DNA of 64,000 nt from Chitinolyticbacter albus. GTDB lineage: Bacteria; Pseudomonadota; Gammaproteobacteria; Burkholderiales; Chitinibacteraceae. Shown here piece after piece: positions 33,195-44,125 of this stretch (position 1 is its first letter; the number at the start of each line of letters is the position of its first letter). The stretch lies in the NCBI RefSeq assembly GCF_024437655.1, contig NZ_JANBVF010000005.1, positions 1-64,000 of the forward strand, in the 5' to 3' direction. The notes beneath the pieces are model-generated. The model was not told where the DNA came from, did not search any database, and worked only from the letters and a program-made list of their open reading frames with translations. Position numbers and translations under genes: made by a program.

Positions 33195-34672
33195 AGCCGC
33201 GTTCTTGGGCCTTGCCCGCGCTCGACTTTGCCACCATCGATGCGATCGGTGCGGGCCGCCATCTGGCGGTCGACAGCCGTCGCGTGAAGCCAGGCGACCT
33301 GTTCCTCGCCTTTCCCGGCGAGTATGCCGACGGTCGTGCCTATATCGCGGCCGCCATCGCCAACGGTGCCGGCGCCGTGCTGTGGGAGGCCGAAGGCTAC
33401 GCCTGGGACCCGGCCTGGACCGTGCCCAATCTGGAGATTTCGCAACTGCGTGCCCAGGCCGGCATCGTCGCGGCCCATCTGCTGGGCAATCCGTCGCGCG
33501 CGCTGACGGTGTTCGGCGTGACGGGCACCAATGGCAAGACCTCGATCGCCAACTGGCTGGCCCAGTGCTACACGGCGCTGCACCGCAAGGTCGGCGTGCT
33601 TGGCACGCTGGGCAACGGCATCTACCCCTCGCTGGTGCCCTCGACGCATACCACGCTCGATCCGGTGGCGCTGCAAGGCTGGCTGGCCGGCTTCGTCGAC
33701 ATCGACGTGCAGGTGGTGGCGATGGAAGTGAGCTCGCACGGCCTTGCACAGGCGCGGGCGCACGGCGTGGCGATCGATGTGGCCATCTTCACCAACCTGA
33801 CGCGCGATCACCTCGACTACCACGGCACGATGGAAGCCTACGGCGCCGAGAAGGCCAAGCTGTTCGAATGGGAAGGGCTCAAGGCGGCAGTGATCAATGC
33901 CGACGATCCCTTTGGCGCCGAGCTGCTCGGCCGCGTGCAGTTGCCCAAGGTGCTCGGCTACGGCATCGAGCGCGGCGATGTACGCGCCACGCGCATCGAG
34001 AGCTCGCTCGCTGGGCTGACGCTGGATGTGGCAACGCCGTACGGCGCCGCCACGCTGGTGTCGCCGCTGATTGGCCGCTTCAACGCCTACAACCTGCTCG
34101 CCTGCCTTGCCGCGCTGCTGGCGGCCGATGTGCCGCTCGATGCCGCGGTGCGCGTGCTGGCAGGTGTCGAATCGGCACCGGGGCGCATGCAGCGGCTGGG
34201 TGGCGGCGAGCAACCGCTGGTGGTGGTCGACTACGCCCACACGCCCGATGCGCTGGAAAAGGCGCTTACCACCCTGCGCGACGCCATGGGCAGCCAGGGT
34301 CGGCTCTATTGCATATTCGGCTGCGGCGGCGATCGTGATCGCGGCAAGCGCCCGTTGATGGGCCACATCGCCTGCGAGCTCGCCAACACCGTGGTCATCA
34401 CCAGCGACAACCCGCGCGGCGAGAGCCCGCAGCGGATCATCGACGATATCGTCGCTGGCGTGGCCGGTGCCACCGGGTCCGGCTTGGCCGATTACTCGGT
34501 CGAATCGGACCGCCGCGAGGCGATCGCCCACACCATCGAGTTGGCGCAACCCGGCGACGTGGTGCTGATCGCCGGCAAGGGACACGAGAACTATCAGGAA
34601 ATTGCCGGCGTACGCCATCACTTCGACGATGTCGAAGAGGCGCGCGCCGTGCTGGAAAGGAAGAAGCCATGA
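33191..34672 (+). CDS. murE: UDP-MurNAc-L-Ala-D-Glu:meso-diaminopimelate ligase
   Basis: A 493-residue Mur ligase that adds the third amino acid to the peptidoglycan stem peptide. The ATP-binding loop is GTNGKTSIANWL (about 114-125). The DNPRGE motif near residue 405-410 marks meso-diaminopimelate rather than lysine as substrate, as expected for a Gram-negative cell. VVVDYAHTPDALEKAL is also diagnostic. Starts and stops overlap ftsI and murF by four bases. Confidence 0.96.
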   Translation: MKPRSWALPALDFATIDAIGAGRHLAVDSRRVKPGDLFLAFPGEYADGRAYIAAAIANGAGAVLWEAEGYAWDPAWTVPNLEISQLRAQAGIVAAHLLGNPSRALTVFGVTGTNGKTSIANWLAQCYTALHRKVGVLGTLGNGIYPSLVPSTHTTLDPVALQGWLAGFVDIDVQVVAMEVSSHGLAQARAHGVAIDVAIFTNLTRDHLDYHGTMEAYGAEKAKLFEWEGLKAAVINADDPFGAELLGRVQLPKVLGYGIERGDVRATRIESSLAGLTLDVATPYGAATLVSPLIGRFNAYNLLACLAALLAADVPLDAAVRVLAGVESAPGRMQRLGGGEQPLVVVDYAHTPDALEKALTTLRDAMGSQGRLYCIFGCGGDRDRGKRPLMGHIACELANTVVITSDNPRGESPQRIIDDIVAGVAGATGSGLADYSVESDRREAIAHTIELAQPGDVVLIAGKGHENYQEIAGVRHHFDDVEEARAVLERKKP

Positions 34673-36030
34673 TGTTGACGCTACGCGAAACCGCGCTGGC
34701 GCTGGAAGCAAACCTGGCCGGCAATGCCGACCTGGTGTTCGACCGGGTCACCACCGACAGCCGCGACGTGCGGCCGGGGGATTTGTTCGTCGCCCTCAAG
34801 GGCGATCGGTTCGACGGCCACGACTATGTGGCCGGCGCGCTGGCGGCCGGTGCCGCCGCCGCCGTGGTCGATCATGCCACCGGCGCAGCCAGTGAGCTCG
34901 TCGTCCCCGATACGCTGGCCGCACTGGGCCGGCTGGCCGCCTACTGGCGCCACAGGCTCGATCCCGTCGTGATCGCCATCACCGGCAGCAACGGCAAGAC
35001 CACGGTCAAGGAAATGACCGCCACCGTGCTGCGCGAACTGGCGGGCAGCGACGCCGTGCTGGCTACGCAGGGCAACCTGAACAATCACATCGGCGTGCCG
35101 CTGACGCTGCTGTCGCTGCGCGCACCGCACCGCTATGCCGTGGTCGAGATGGGCATGAACCACGTGGGCGAGATCGATTACCTGACCCGCCTGGCGGCCC
35201 CCGACGTGGCGCTGATCAACAACGCCGCCAGCGCGCATCTGGAAGCGCTGGGTTCGGTCGAGGGTGTGGCGCGTGCCAAGGGCGAGATCTTCGGCGGGCT
35301 GGGTGATGGTGGCATCGCCATCATCAACGCCGACGACGAATACGCCGCGCTATGGAGCCAGCTTGCTGCCGGCCGCAAGCAGATCACTTTCGGCGTGAAT
35401 GCCGCCGAAGTGGGCGCGCGCGAAATCGTGCTCGGCATGGAAGCCAGCGAGTTCATTCTCGATCTGCCGCTCGATGACGCGCCGGCCAGCCTGCCGGTAC
35501 CGGGCCTGCACAACGTGCGCAATGCGCTCGCCGCCGCCGCCGTTGCCTATGCCTTGGGCTATCCGGTGCCAGCCATTGCCGCTGCGCTGGGTCAATACCA
35601 GGGCGTGAAGGGCCGGCTGCAGATGAAGCGTGCCGCCAACGGCGCGCGCTTGATCGACGACAGCTACAACGCCAACCCCGATTCGATGAAGGCGGCGATC
35701 GACGTGCTGGTCGCCAGCGGCGGCGACACCGTGCTGGTGCTGGGCGATATCGGCGAGGTTGGCGAGAACGTCGCCGCGCTGCACGCCGAAGTGGGCGCCT
35801 ACGCCCGCAAGCGTGGCGTCGGCAAGCTCTTTACCGTCGGCGAGCAAATGCGCCATGCCGCGAAGGCCTATGGCGAAGGCGCCATCCATTACTCGGACGT
35901 GCCGGACAACTTGCTTGCATTGCTCACCGCGTTGCGTGCCGCGATCACGCCGCAGAGCACCGTGCTGGTGAAAGGGTCGCGCTTCATGAAGATGGAACGC
36001 GTGGTCGACGCGCTGGTGGAGGGCAACTGA
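34669..36030 (+). CDS. murF: UDP-MurNAc-tripeptide:D-alanyl-D-alanine ligase
   Basis: A 453-residue Mur ligase that adds the D-Ala-D-Ala dipeptide made by Ddl (encoded at 42181-43101). Recognised by the N-terminal [26 protein letters not shown], the P-loop [11 protein letters not shown] (about 107-117), [14 protein letters not shown] and the [14 protein letters not shown] block. It begins inside the murE stop and ends one base before mraY. Confidence 0.96.
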   Translation: MMLTLRETALALEANLAGNADLVFDRVTTDSRDVRPGDLFVALKGDRFDGHDYVAGALAAGAAAAVVDHATGAASELVVPDTLAALGRLAAYWRHRLDPVVIAITGSNGKTTVKEMTATVLRELAGSDAVLATQGNLNNHIGVPLTLLSLRAPHRYAVVEMGMNHVGEIDYLTRLAAPDVALINNAASAHLEALGSVEGVARAKGEIFGGLGDGGIAIINADDEYAALWSQLAAGRKQITFGVNAAEVGAREIVLGMEASEFILDLPLDDAPASLPVPGLHNVRNALAAAAVAYALGYPVPAIAAALGQYQGVKGRLQMKRAANGARLIDDSYNANPDSMKAAIDVLVASGGDTVLVLGDIGEVGENVAALHAEVGAYARKRGVGKLFTVGEQMRHAAKAYGEGAIHYSDVPDNLLALLTALRAAITPQSTVLVKGSRFMKMERVVDALVEGN

Positions 36031-36031
36031 G

Positions 36032-37117
36032 ATGCTGCTGTGGCTATTCGACTGGCTCGGTGAATCGGTCCGCGCCTTCAATGTATTCAGCTACCTCACG
36101 CTGCGCGCAGTGCTGTCGGTGATGACGGCGCTGGCCATTTCCTGGCTGCTCGGCCCTTGGGTGATCCAGAAGCTGACCGAGCTCAAGGTGGGTCAGGCCG
36201 TGCGCAACGACGGCCCGCAAACGCATCTGGTCAAGGCCGGCACCCCCACCATGGGTGGCACGCTGATCCTACTCGCCATCGGCCTGACCACGCTGCTGTG
36301 GGGCGATCTAACCAACAAATATGTATGGCTCACGCTGGCGGTGACGCTGGCGACCGGCGTGATCGGCTTCATCGATGACTACAAGAAGGTCGCGCTGAAG
36401 AACCCCAAGGGGCTTTCTGCCCGCGCCAAGATGTTCTGGCAGTCGCTGATCGCCATCGGCGCCGGGCTGTTCCTCACTTGGTTCGCCAAGGATCCGGCAC
36501 AGACCGGTTTCGTGGTGCCGTTCTTCAAGGAAATCCTCTATCCCTTCGGCGCGATCGGCTTCTGTGTGCTGACCTATTTCGTCATCGTCGGCACCAGCAA
36601 CGCGGTCAACCTCACCGATGGCCTCGACGGCCTCGCAATCATGCCGACGGTGCTGGTGTCGGGCGCCTTCTGCATTTTCGCCTACGTGGCCGGCAACGCC
36701 GTGTTCTCCAAGTACCTGGGCGTGCCGCACGTGCCGGGCGCGGGCGAACTCATGATCTTCTGTGCGGCCATGGGCGGCGCGGGCCTGGGCTTTCTGTGGT
36801 TCAACGCCTATCCGGCCGAAGTGTTCATGGGCGACGTCGGCGCGTTGGCGCTGGGCGCAGGCCTCGGTACCGTGGCGGTGATCGTGCGCCAGGAAATCGT
36901 GCTCCTGATCATGGGCGGCGTGTTCGTGGTTGAGGCGCTGTCGGTGATGATCCAGGTGGCCAGCTTCAAGATGACGGGCAAGCGGGTGTTTCGCATGGCG
37001 CCGCTGCACCACCACTACGAACTCAAGGGCTGGAAGGAAACGCAGGTGGTGGTGCGCTTCTGGATCATCACCATGCTGCTGGTGATGGCCGGGCTCGCCA
37101 CCCTGAAGCTGCGTTGA
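36032..37117 (+). CDS. mraY: Phospho-N-acetylmuramoyl-pentapeptide transferase
   Basis: A 361-residue polytopic membrane enzyme (about ten helices) that transfers phospho-MurNAc-pentapeptide to undecaprenyl phosphate, making lipid I. Diagnostic motifs are [25 protein letters not shown] with the catalytic Asp pair, [23 protein letters not shown] and the C-terminal [15 protein letters not shown]. Overlaps the first possible murD start. Confidence 0.97.
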   Translation: MLLWLFDWLGESVRAFNVFSYLTLRAVLSVMTALAISWLLGPWVIQKLTELKVGQAVRNDGPQTHLVKAGTPTMGGTLILLAIGLTTLLWGDLTNKYVWLTLAVTLATGVIGFIDDYKKVALKNPKGLSARAKMFWQSLIAIGAGLFLTWFAKDPAQTGFVVPFFKEILYPFGAIGFCVLTYFVIVGTSNAVNLTDGLDGLAIMPTVLVSGAFCIFAYVAGNAVFSKYLGVPHVPGAGELMIFCAAMGGAGLGFLWFNAYPAEVFMGDVGALALGAGLGTVAVIVRQEIVLLIMGGVFVVEALSVMIQVASFKMTGKRVFRMAPLHHHYELKGWKETQVVVRFWIITMLLVMAGLATLKLR

Positions 37118-37131
37118 GCATGGGTAGAAAC

Positions 37132-38538
37132 ATGAAACTGGCAGGATTACACACCATCGTTGTTGGCCTCGGGGATACCGGTCTTTCCGCCGCCCGCTGG
37201 CTGGCCGCGCGCGGTGCGCGCGTGACGGTGGCCGACAGCCGCGACGCCCCCCCCAATGTCGAGGAGCTCAAGGCCGCCGCGCCGCAGGCCGAGCTGCGCG
37301 TGGGCGCCTTTTCGGCGCAGACCTTCATGGACGCCGACGTCCTGGTGGTCAGCCCCGGCGTGGCGCTGGCCACGCCGGCGATCGCCGCCACCGTGCTGCG
37401 CGGCGTGCCCGCCGTGGGCGACGTCGAATTGTTCGCGCGCGAGATCGCCGTCAAGCGCGCGGCAGGCAAGCAGCCGCGTGTGATCGCGATCACCGGTTCG
37501 AACGGCAAGTCGACGGTGACCAGCATGGTCGGCCAGATGTGCGTCACCGCGGGCCTGAAGACTGTGGTCGCCGGCAATATCGGCTTGCCGGTGCTCGACG
37601 CGTTGACCGAATCGCCCGACGCCGACGTCTACGTGCTCGAACTCTCCAGCTTCCAGCTGGAAACGACGAATTCGCTCGCCGCCGATGCGGCCACCGTGCT
37701 GAACGTTTCCGAGGATCACCTCGACCGCTACGCCGGGATGAAGGAGTACGCCGCCGCCAAGGCGCGCATCTTCAGCGGCAATGGCGCACAGGTGCTGAAC
37801 CGCGAGGACGAATACAGTCGCGAAATGGGTTTGCCCGGCCGCCACGTGATCCGTTTCGGCCAGGACGCGCCGCGTCGCGCCGATGAATACGGCCTTGTCG
37901 CCGTCGGGCGCGATTACGCGCTGCGCCTGGGCGACGCCACGCTGATGCTGGCAAGCGAGCTGCCCATCGCCGGTCTGCACAATGCGGCGAACGCACTGTC
38001 CGCGATCGCGCTGTGCCGCGCCGTCGGCCTGCCGCTGCCGCCGCTGGTGGCCGCGCTCAAGGCATTCAAGGGCCTGCCGCACCGGGTCGAATTCGTCGCC
38101 AGCCGCCATGGCGTCGATTACTACGATGATTCCAAGGGCACCAATGTCGGCGCGACCGAAGCCGCGCTGCGCGGCATGACCCGGCCGGTGGTGCTGATCG
38201 CCGGTGGCGACGGCAAGGGCCAGGATTTCTCGCCGCTGCTGCCCGCGTGCGAGCGCATTTGCCGCGCCGTGCTCTTGATCGGCCGCGACGGCCCGCAGAT
38301 CGCCGAGGTACTGGCGGAGGCCACGTCGACCTATATCGCTGACGATGGCGACGGCGAGAACTTTCTGCCGGCGCTGGAACTACCGACGCTGGAAATGGCG
38401 GTGCAGATGGCGGCCAACCTAGCCGAGGCCGGCGACGTGGTGCTGCTCTCGCCGGCCTGTGCCAGCCTCGACATGTTCCGTAACTACCATCACCGCGCCG
38501 AAGTGTTCATCGCCGCGGTGAAGGCGCTGCCAGCATGA
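37132..38538 (+). CDS. murD: UDP-MurNAc-L-alanine:D-glutamate ligase
   Basis: A 468-residue Mur ligase that adds D-glutamate, the second residue of the stem peptide. It starts [23 protein letters not shown], has the P-loop [11 protein letters not shown] (about 119-129) and the signature [13 protein letters not shown]. The start at ATG 37132 is preferred because of homology-like spacing of the Rossmann-type N-terminus; ATG 37120 and TTG 37114 (overlapping the mraY stop) are alternatives. It overlaps ftsW by four bases. Confidence 0.95.
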   Translation: MKLAGLHTIVVGLGDTGLSAARWLAARGARVTVADSRDAPPNVEELKAAAPQAELRVGAFSAQTFMDADVLVVSPGVALATPAIAATVLRGVPAVGDVELFAREIAVKRAAGKQPRVIAITGSNGKSTVTSMVGQMCVTAGLKTVVAGNIGLPVLDALTESPDADVYVLELSSFQLETTNSLAADAATVLNVSEDHLDRYAGMKEYAAAKARIFSGNGAQVLNREDEYSREMGLPGRHVIRFGQDAPRRADEYGLVAVGRDYALRLGDATLMLASELPIAGLHNAANALSAIALCRAVGLPLPPLVAALKAFKGLPHRVEFVASRHGVDYYDDSKGTNVGATEAALRGMTRPVVLIAGGDGKGQDFSPLLPACERICRAVLLIGRDGPQIAEVLAEATSTYIADDGDGENFLPALELPTLEMAVQMAANLAEAGDVVLLSPACASLDMFRNYHHRAEVFIAAVKALPA

Positions 38539-39716
38539 AGCAGCTCTTCTACCAGGCCCTGAGCCGCGTCCGCCCCAGCATGAGCGCCTACGATGTCGCG
38601 CTCACCTGGGCGGTGCTGCTGCTCGTCTGTTTCGGCCTGGTGATGGTCTACTCGGCGTCGATCGCCATGGCCGAGGTCGACAAGGACACGGGCTTTCGCT
38701 CGACCTACTTCCTGATCCGTCACGGCATCTTCCTGGTGATCGGCCTGACCGCCGGATTTGTCGCGTTCAATATCCCGACCAAGACCTGGCAGCAATATGC
38801 GCCGCTGCTGTTCATCATCGGCGTGGCGCTGCTGGTGTTGGTGCTGATACACGGCCGCGAGGTGAATGGCAGCCGCCGCTGGCTATCGCTGTACGTGATC
38901 AATCTGCAGCCGTCGGAACTGATGAAGTTCATCGTCGTGCTGTACGCCGCCGACTACACGGTGCGCAAGGCGGCATTCATGGGCGGCGATTTCGTCTCCA
39001 GCATCACCAAGGGCCTGTTGCCCATGCTGGTGGTGATGCTGGTCGTCGGCGGCCTCTTGCTGCTGGAGCCCGATTTCGGCGCCTTCGCTGTGATCACCGC
39101 CATCGCCGTTGGCCTGCTATTCCTCGGCGGATTCGACTGGCGGTTGTTCGCGGGCCTGATCGGCTTGCTTGCGCTTGGCTTTGTCGGACTCGTCGTCAGC
39201 TCGCCCTACCGCATGCAGCGGGTGCTGGGTTTCCTCGATCCGTGGCAGGATCCGTACGGCAAGGGCTACCAGTTGAGCCACTCGCTGATCGCCTTCGGTC
39301 GCGGCGAATGGACCGGCGTGGGGTTGGGCGCCAGCGTCGAGAAGCTGTCCTACCTGCCCGAGGCGCATACCGATTTCCTGATGGCCATCATCGCCGAGGA
39401 ACTGGGCTTCGTCGGCGTGGCGCTGGTGGTCTGCCTGTTCGCCTTCATCGTGTTCCGGGCTTTCATGATCGGCGTGCAGGCCGCCAAGCTCGATCGCACC
39501 TACCAGGCGCTGGTGGCGCAGGGCATCGGCATCTGGTTCGGCGTGCAGTCGGTGATCAATATCGGCGTGAACATGGGCCTGTTGCCGACCAAGGGGCTGA
39601 CGCTGCCGCTGCTGTCGTTCGGCGGCTCGGGCATCCTCGCCAACCTCATCACCATTGGTGTGCTGCTGCGCGTCGACTACGAGAACCGGCAAGCACTGCG
39701 GGGGTTCACGACATGA
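38535..39716 (+). CDS. ftsW: Septal peptidoglycan glycosyltransferase FtsW
   Basis: A 393-residue SEDS-family polymerase with about ten transmembrane helices, which strings lipid II units into glycan at the septum together with FtsI. Recognised by [67 protein letters not shown] and the end [19 protein letters not shown]. Its stop overlaps the murG ATG. Confidence 0.96.
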   Translation: MKQLFYQALSRVRPSMSAYDVALTWAVLLLVCFGLVMVYSASIAMAEVDKDTGFRSTYFLIRHGIFLVIGLTAGFVAFNIPTKTWQQYAPLLFIIGVALLVLVLIHGREVNGSRRWLSLYVINLQPSELMKFIVVLYAADYTVRKAAFMGGDFVSSITKGLLPMLVVMLVVGGLLLLEPDFGAFAVITAIAVGLLFLGGFDWRLFAGLIGLLALGFVGLVVSSPYRMQRVLGFLDPWQDPYGKGYQLSHSLIAFGRGEWTGVGLGASVEKLSYLPEAHTDFLMAIIAEELGFVGVALVVCLFAFIVFRAFMIGVQAAKLDRTYQALVAQGIGIWFGVQSVINIGVNMGLLPTKGLTLPLLSFGGSGILANLITIGVLLRVDYENRQALRGFTT

Positions 39717-40783
39717 GCCGCCGCACCTTGCTCGTGATGGCCGGCGGTACCGGCGGCCATATCTTCCCGGCGCTGGCCGTTGCCCAGGCGGTGCGCGAGC
39801 GCGGCTGGGACGTGGTCTGGCTGGGTGCCAAGGGCGCGATGGAAACCCGCCTTGTGCCGCAGCACGATATCCCGCTCGAAACGCTGGCCATAGCCGGTGT
39901 GCGCGGCAAGGGCATCGTCACCCAACTGATCCAGCCGTGGGTGCAGCTGAAGGCGCTTCTGGGTGCCTTGAACGTGATTTTCCGCCACCGGCCGGACGTA
40001 GCCATCGGTTTCGGCGGCTTTACCGGTTTTCCGGGCGGTCTGGCGATGCGGTTGATGTGGTTGCCACTGGTGATCCACGAGCAGAACTCGGTCGCCGGCC
40101 TTACCAACAAGACGCTGGCGCGCATCGCCAACCGCGTGCTCTATGCCTTCCCCGGCGCTTTTCCGAAGCGCAGCGAAGGCTATGTCGGCAATCCGGTGCG
40201 TGGCGAAATCACCCGCGTGGCACCGCCGGCCGAGCGCTACGGCGCGCGCTCCGGCCCGTTCAGGCTGCTGGTGGTCGGTGGCAGCCTCGGCGCCCAGGTA
40301 TTCAACGAACAGGTGCCCAAGGCGCTGGCGCTGTTGCCGCCCGAGCGCCGGCCGCAGGTGATCCATCAGGCAGGCGAGAAGCATATCGACGCGCTCAAGG
40401 CCAATTACGCCGCGGCTGGGGTCGACGCCGAATGCGTCGCCTTCATCGCCGACATGGCCGCGGCGTACGCCGAGGCGGATCTGGTGCTGTGCCGTGCCGG
40501 CGCGCTCACCGTATCGGAGCTCGCCTGCGTCGGCGTCGCCAGCGTACTGGTGCCGTTCCCGCACGCGGTGGACGACCACCAGACCGGCAACGCGCGTTTT
40601 CTCGCCGAGGCGGGCGCCGGCAGGCTGTTGCCGCAAACCGAATTGACCGCAGCGCATCTGGCCGCGCTGCTGGAACAGAGCAACCGCACCGATTGCCTGG
40701 TGATGGCGGAAAAGGCGCGCGCGCTCTCCAAGCCGGACGCCACCGCCAGCGTCGTCGCGGTCATCGAAGAATTGGCAGGTTAG
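39713..40783 (+). CDS. murG: Lipid I GlcNAc transferase
   Basis: A 356-residue peripheral membrane glycosyltransferase (GT28) that adds GlcNAc to lipid I on the cytoplasmic face, producing lipid II. Signature motifs: [14 protein letters not shown] near the N-terminus, [44 protein letters not shown] and [15 protein letters not shown]. Length is normal. It lies between ftsW and murC as in most proteobacterial dcw clusters. Confidence 0.96.
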   Translation: MSRRTLLVMAGGTGGHIFPALAVAQAVRERGWDVVWLGAKGAMETRLVPQHDIPLETLAIAGVRGKGIVTQLIQPWVQLKALLGALNVIFRHRPDVAIGFGGFTGFPGGLAMRLMWLPLVIHEQNSVAGLTNKTLARIANRVLYAFPGAFPKRSEGYVGNPVRGEITRVAPPAERYGARSGPFRLLVVGGSLGAQVFNEQVPKALALLPPERRPQVIHQAGEKHIDALKANYAAAGVDAECVAFIADMAAAYAEADLVLCRAGALTVSELACVGVASVLVPFPHAVDDHQTGNARFLAEAGAGRLLPQTELTAAHLAALLEQSNRTDCLVMAEKARALSKPDATASVVAVIEELAG

Positions 40784-40787
40784 GAAT

Positions 40788-42179
40788 ATGAAACACAAGG
40801 TCAAACGCATTCATTTCGTCGGTATCGGTGGTGTCGGCATGAGCGGCATCGCCGAGGTACTGCTCAACCTCGGCTTCGAGGTATCGGGCACGGACCTCGG
40901 CAGCAACGCCACCACGCAACGCCTGGCCGCCGCCGGAGCCACCGTGCACCAGGGCCACGCGGCCGAATTCGTCGCCAACGCCGATGTGGTGGTGATCTCG
41001 AGCGCGGTGAAGGACGACAACGCGGAAGTGGTCGAGGCGCGTTCACGCAAGATCCCGGTGGTGCCGCGCGCGATGATGCTGGCCGAGCTGATGCGGCTCA
41101 AACAAGGCATCGCCATTGCCGGCACCCACGGCAAGACGACCACCACCAGCCTGACCGCGTCCATCCTCGAAGCGGCCGGGCTCGATCCCACCTTCGTGAT
41201 CGGCGGCAAGCTGCATGCGGCTGGCTCCAACGCGCGGCTGGGCTCGGGCGACTTCCTGGTGGCCGAGGCGGACGAGAGCGATGCGTCTTTCCTGCTGCTC
41301 TCCCCGGTGATCTCGGTCGTGACCAATATCGACGCCGATCACATGGACACCTACGGCCATGACTTCGAGAAACTGAAGCAGGCCTTCATCGACTTCCTCT
41401 ACCACCTGCCGTTCTACGGTCGCGCGGTGCTGTGCGTCGACGACCCGGTGGTGCGCGAGATCCTGCCGCGCGTGACGAGCCCGGTGACCACCTACGGCGT
41501 GAGTGCCGATGCGATGCTGCGCGCCGAGAATGTCGTCGCCGCCGCCGGCCAGATGCGGTTCGACGCGGTGTGGGAGAACGGCGAAACGCGCCGCATTCCC
41601 GTCACGCTCAACCTGCCGGGCATGCACAACGTGCTGAACGCGCTCGCCGCCATCGGCATCGCGCTCGAAGTTGGTGCTTCCGAAGCCGCCATCCAGAAGG
41701 CGCTGGCCGAATTCCAGGGAGTGGGCCGGCGCTTCCAGCGCTATGGCGAAGTGGCGCTTCAGGCCGGCGGTAGCTTCACAGTGGTCGACGATTACGGCCA
41801 CCACCCGGTCGAGATGGCCGCCACGCTGGCCGCGGCGCGTGGTGCGTTCCCCGGGCGGCGCCTGCTGCTGGCGTTCCAGCCGCACCGCTATACCCGCACT
41901 CGCGATTGCTTCGAGGATTTCGTGAAGGTGCTGAACACCGTTGACGGCCTGCTGCTGGCCGAGGTCTACGCCGCTGGCGAGGCGCCGATTGTTGCGGCCG
42001 ACGGCCGGGCACTGGCGCGCGCGGTGCGCGTGGCCGGCAAGGTCGAGCCGGTGTTCGTCGAGCAGGTGGCAGACATGCCGGCCGCGATCTTCGCGGCGGC
42101 ACAGGATGGCGACGTGGTGATCACCATGGGCGCCGGCACGATAGGTGGCATTCCCGCAAAACTCGTGGCGGGGGCGTGA
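40788..42179 (+). CDS. murC: UDP-MurNAc:L-alanine ligase
   Basis: A 463-residue Mur ligase that adds the first amino acid, L-Ala, to UDP-MurNAc. It has the N-terminal [19 protein letters not shown], the P-loop [13 protein letters not shown] (about 114-126), [11 protein letters not shown] and [16 protein letters not shown]. murB, which in some species follows murC, is absent here; ddl follows directly with only one base between stop and start. Confidence 0.96.
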   Translation: MKHKVKRIHFVGIGGVGMSGIAEVLLNLGFEVSGTDLGSNATTQRLAAAGATVHQGHAAEFVANADVVVISSAVKDDNAEVVEARSRKIPVVPRAMMLAELMRLKQGIAIAGTHGKTTTTSLTASILEAAGLDPTFVIGGKLHAAGSNARLGSGDFLVAEADESDASFLLLSPVISVVTNIDADHMDTYGHDFEKLKQAFIDFLYHLPFYGRAVLCVDDPVVREILPRVTSPVTTYGVSADAMLRAENVVAAAGQMRFDAVWENGETRRIPVTLNLPGMHNVLNALAAIGIALEVGASEAAIQKALAEFQGVGRRFQRYGEVALQAGGSFTVVDDYGHHPVEMAATLAAARGAFPGRRLLLAFQPHRYTRTRDCFEDFVKVLNTVDGLLLAEVYAAGEAPIVAADGRALARAVRVAGKVEPVFVEQVADMPAAIFAAAQDGDVVITMGAGTIGGIPAKLVAGA

Positions 42180-42180
42180 G

Positions 42181-43101
42181 ATGGATATGAAGCAAAAATA
42201 CGGCAAGGTCGCGGTCGTGATGGGTGGCGATTCCACCGAGCGCGAAGTCTCGTTGATGAGTGGCAAGGGCGTGCTGGCCGCGCTGCTTAGCCAGGGCGTC
42301 GACGCACATGCGTTTGATCCGGCGGAGCGCCCTCTGACCGATCTGGTCGAGGAGGGCTTTGACCGCGCCTTCCTCATCCTGCACGGCGGCGAGGGCGAGG
42401 ATGGCACCATCCAGGGCGCGCTCGAATACCTCGGCGTGCCGTATACCGGCTGCGGCGTGATGGCATCGGCCATAGGCATGGACAAGTGGCGCACCAAGTT
42501 GATGTGGCAGGCCGTCGGCCTGCCGGTGCCCGCTTACCTGCTGCTCGATGCGCAGAGCGATTTCGATTCCGTGCTTGCCAAGCTCGGCTCGCCGGTGTTC
42601 GTGAAGCCGTCCAACGGCGGCTCCAGCGTCGGCGTGACCAAGTGTCGCACCGCCGACGAAATCCGCACCGCCTATGCCGAAGCCGCCAAGTACGACCCGC
42701 TGGTGATGGTCGAGCAGGCGGTGATCGGTGGCGAGTACAGCTGCGCGGTACTCGACGGCAAGGCTCTGGCGACGGTGAAGATCGAGCCGGCGACCGAGTT
42801 CTACGACTACGAAGCCAAGTACTTCCGCGACGATACCGTCTACACCTGCCCGGGCCTCACCGGCGACGCGGAAACGCAGGCGCGGCAGCTCGCCGAAGTG
42901 GCGTACCGGGTGCTGGGTGCCACCGGTTGGGCCCGCATCGACTTTTTGACCGACGCGCAAGGCAAGGCCTACCTCCTGGAGCCGAACACTGCGCCCGGCA
43001 TGACCAGCCACAGCCTGTTCCCGGTCTGTGCCCGCGAAGCGGGCATCAGCTACGAGCAGCTGGTGCTGAAGATACTGGATACGACGTTGGAGCAGGAATA
43101 A
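42181..43101 (+). CDS. ddl: D-alanine:D-alanine ligase (DdlB type)
   Basis: A 306-residue ATP-grasp ligase that makes the D-Ala-D-Ala dipeptide used by MurF. Motifs: VVMGGDSTEREVSLMSG near the N-terminus, LHGGEGEDGTIQGALE, FVKPSNGGSSVGVTK and the C-terminal LLEPNTAPGMTSHSL (metal and ATP binding). Start at ATG 42181 directly after murC; ATG 42187 is a weaker alternative. An unusual 165-bp spacer separates it from ftsQ. Confidence 0.95.
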   Translation: MDMKQKYGKVAVVMGGDSTEREVSLMSGKGVLAALLSQGVDAHAFDPAERPLTDLVEEGFDRAFLILHGGEGEDGTIQGALEYLGVPYTGCGVMASAIGMDKWRTKLMWQAVGLPVPAYLLLDAQSDFDSVLAKLGSPVFVKPSNGGSSVGVTKCRTADEIRTAYAEAAKYDPLVMVEQAVIGGEYSCAVLDGKALATVKIEPATEFYDYEAKYFRDDTVYTCPGLTGDAETQARQLAEVAYRVLGATGWARIDFLTDAQGKAYLLEPNTAPGMTSHSLFPVCAREAGISYEQLVLKILDTTLEQE

Positions 43102-43120
43102 GGGTCATGTCTCGCCAGGC

Positions 43121-43267
43121 CGTTTGTCCCCTCATGTGCGTAGCGAGCCGGCTCCAGACAAGGAGCCAGCAGCGCAGCGACCGGAACGTACTTGATGTAC
43201 GTGAGGATCGCGAGCAGCGCACGACGCTGGCTGGCGTCGGCGTAGTAGCGCAGGAGGGCGACAAACG
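43121..43267. repeat. Imperfect inverted-repeat element between ddl and ftsQ
   Basis: CGTTTGTC (43121-43128) is repeated inverted as GACAAACG (43260-43267). Inside, GCCAGC near 43165 can pair with GCTGGC near 43228, and ACGTAC-TTGAT-GTACGT (43186-43202) is a perfect central hairpin. The segment ends exactly on the GTG start codon of ftsQ and contains its AGGAGG. It looks like a small non-coding repeat element, but I cannot check for other genomic copies. Confidence 0.5.
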
Positions 43268-44067
43268 TGTGGGATAAGCCGCAATTGCTGATGTGGTTCG
43301 CGAACCTGCTCACCGGCCTCGCCGCCTTGCTGCTGTTCTATTCGCTGGTGTTCCTGGCGGTGAACTCGCCGCTGTTCCCGGTGAAACGCATCAAGGTCGA
43401 TGGCGAGCTGGAGCATGTGACCCGTGAGCAGTTGCAGTACGTGATCAAGAACGAGCTCAAGGGCACGTTCTTCACGCTCAATCTCGACAAGACTCGGGCT
43501 GCTTTCGAGAAGCTGCCGTGGGTGCGCGAAGTGAGCGTGCGGCGGCGCTGGCCGGACCAGCTGGAAGTGCAGATCGAAGAGCACGAGGCGATTGCGCGTT
43601 GGGGCGGAGTGGCACTGCTCAATACGCATGGCGAGCGCTTCGATGCGGCATCGAATGACGCATTGCCGGTGCTGGAAGGCCCGGTGGGGACCGAAAAACA
43701 GATGGTCGACGGTTATCGCGATTTTGTCGCGGCGCTGGCACCGATCCGCAAGAAACCGGAGCACGTATGGCTGTCGGCACGGCGTGCCTGGCGGGTCGAG
43801 CTCGACGATGGCACCACGATCGAGGTCGGGCGCGATGAGGCGCTGGACCGGGTGAAACGCTTTGTCGTTGCCTACCCGAACTCGCTGGCACTGATCGCGC
43901 AGAAGCAGCCGTTCCAGTACGTGGATCTGCGCTATCCGAATGGATTCGCGGTGCGCCTGCCGGGCTACACGCCGGCCGAGCCCGCCAAGCCGGGGGCCAA
44001 GCCTGCGACGCCAAAACCGGTCGCTCCCAAACCGGCCGCACCGGCCGCAACGGCGCAACCGGCATGA
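43267..44067 (+). CDS. ftsQ: Cell division protein FtsQ
   Basis: A 266-residue bitopic protein of the divisome. A short cytoplasmic part, one transmembrane helix (about 15-34) and then the POTRA domain (about 40-110, FPVKRIKVDGELEHVTREQLQYVI) are followed by the FtsQ beta domain. FtsQ recruits FtsL and FtsB to the septum. The C-terminus after about residue 235 is a Pro/Ala/Lys-rich tail (AKPGAKPATPKPVAPKPAAP), which is longer than in many homologues. The start is GTG 43267, with AGGAGG upstream. Confidence 0.93.
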   Translation: MWDKPQLLMWFANLLTGLAALLLFYSLVFLAVNSPLFPVKRIKVDGELEHVTREQLQYVIKNELKGTFFTLNLDKTRAAFEKLPWVREVSVRRRWPDQLEVQIEEHEAIARWGGVALLNTHGERFDAASNDALPVLEGPVGTEKQMVDGYRDFVAALAPIRKKPEHVWLSARRAWRVELDDGTTIEVGRDEALDRVKRFVVAYPNSLALIAQKQPFQYVDLRYPNGFAVRLPGYTPAEPAKPGAKPATPKPVAPKPAAPAATAQPA

Positions 44068-44125
44068 AACAGATGAACGCGGCCCGTTGGGGCCGGATGA
44101 ACAAACTGCAGGGAAGAGGTCGTCA

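Noticed and set aside
32124-34711. Two long minus-strand ORFs opposite ftsI and murE
   Set aside because: Antisense shadows from high GC; the plus frames have all catalytic motifs and overlap their neighbours as a normal operon.
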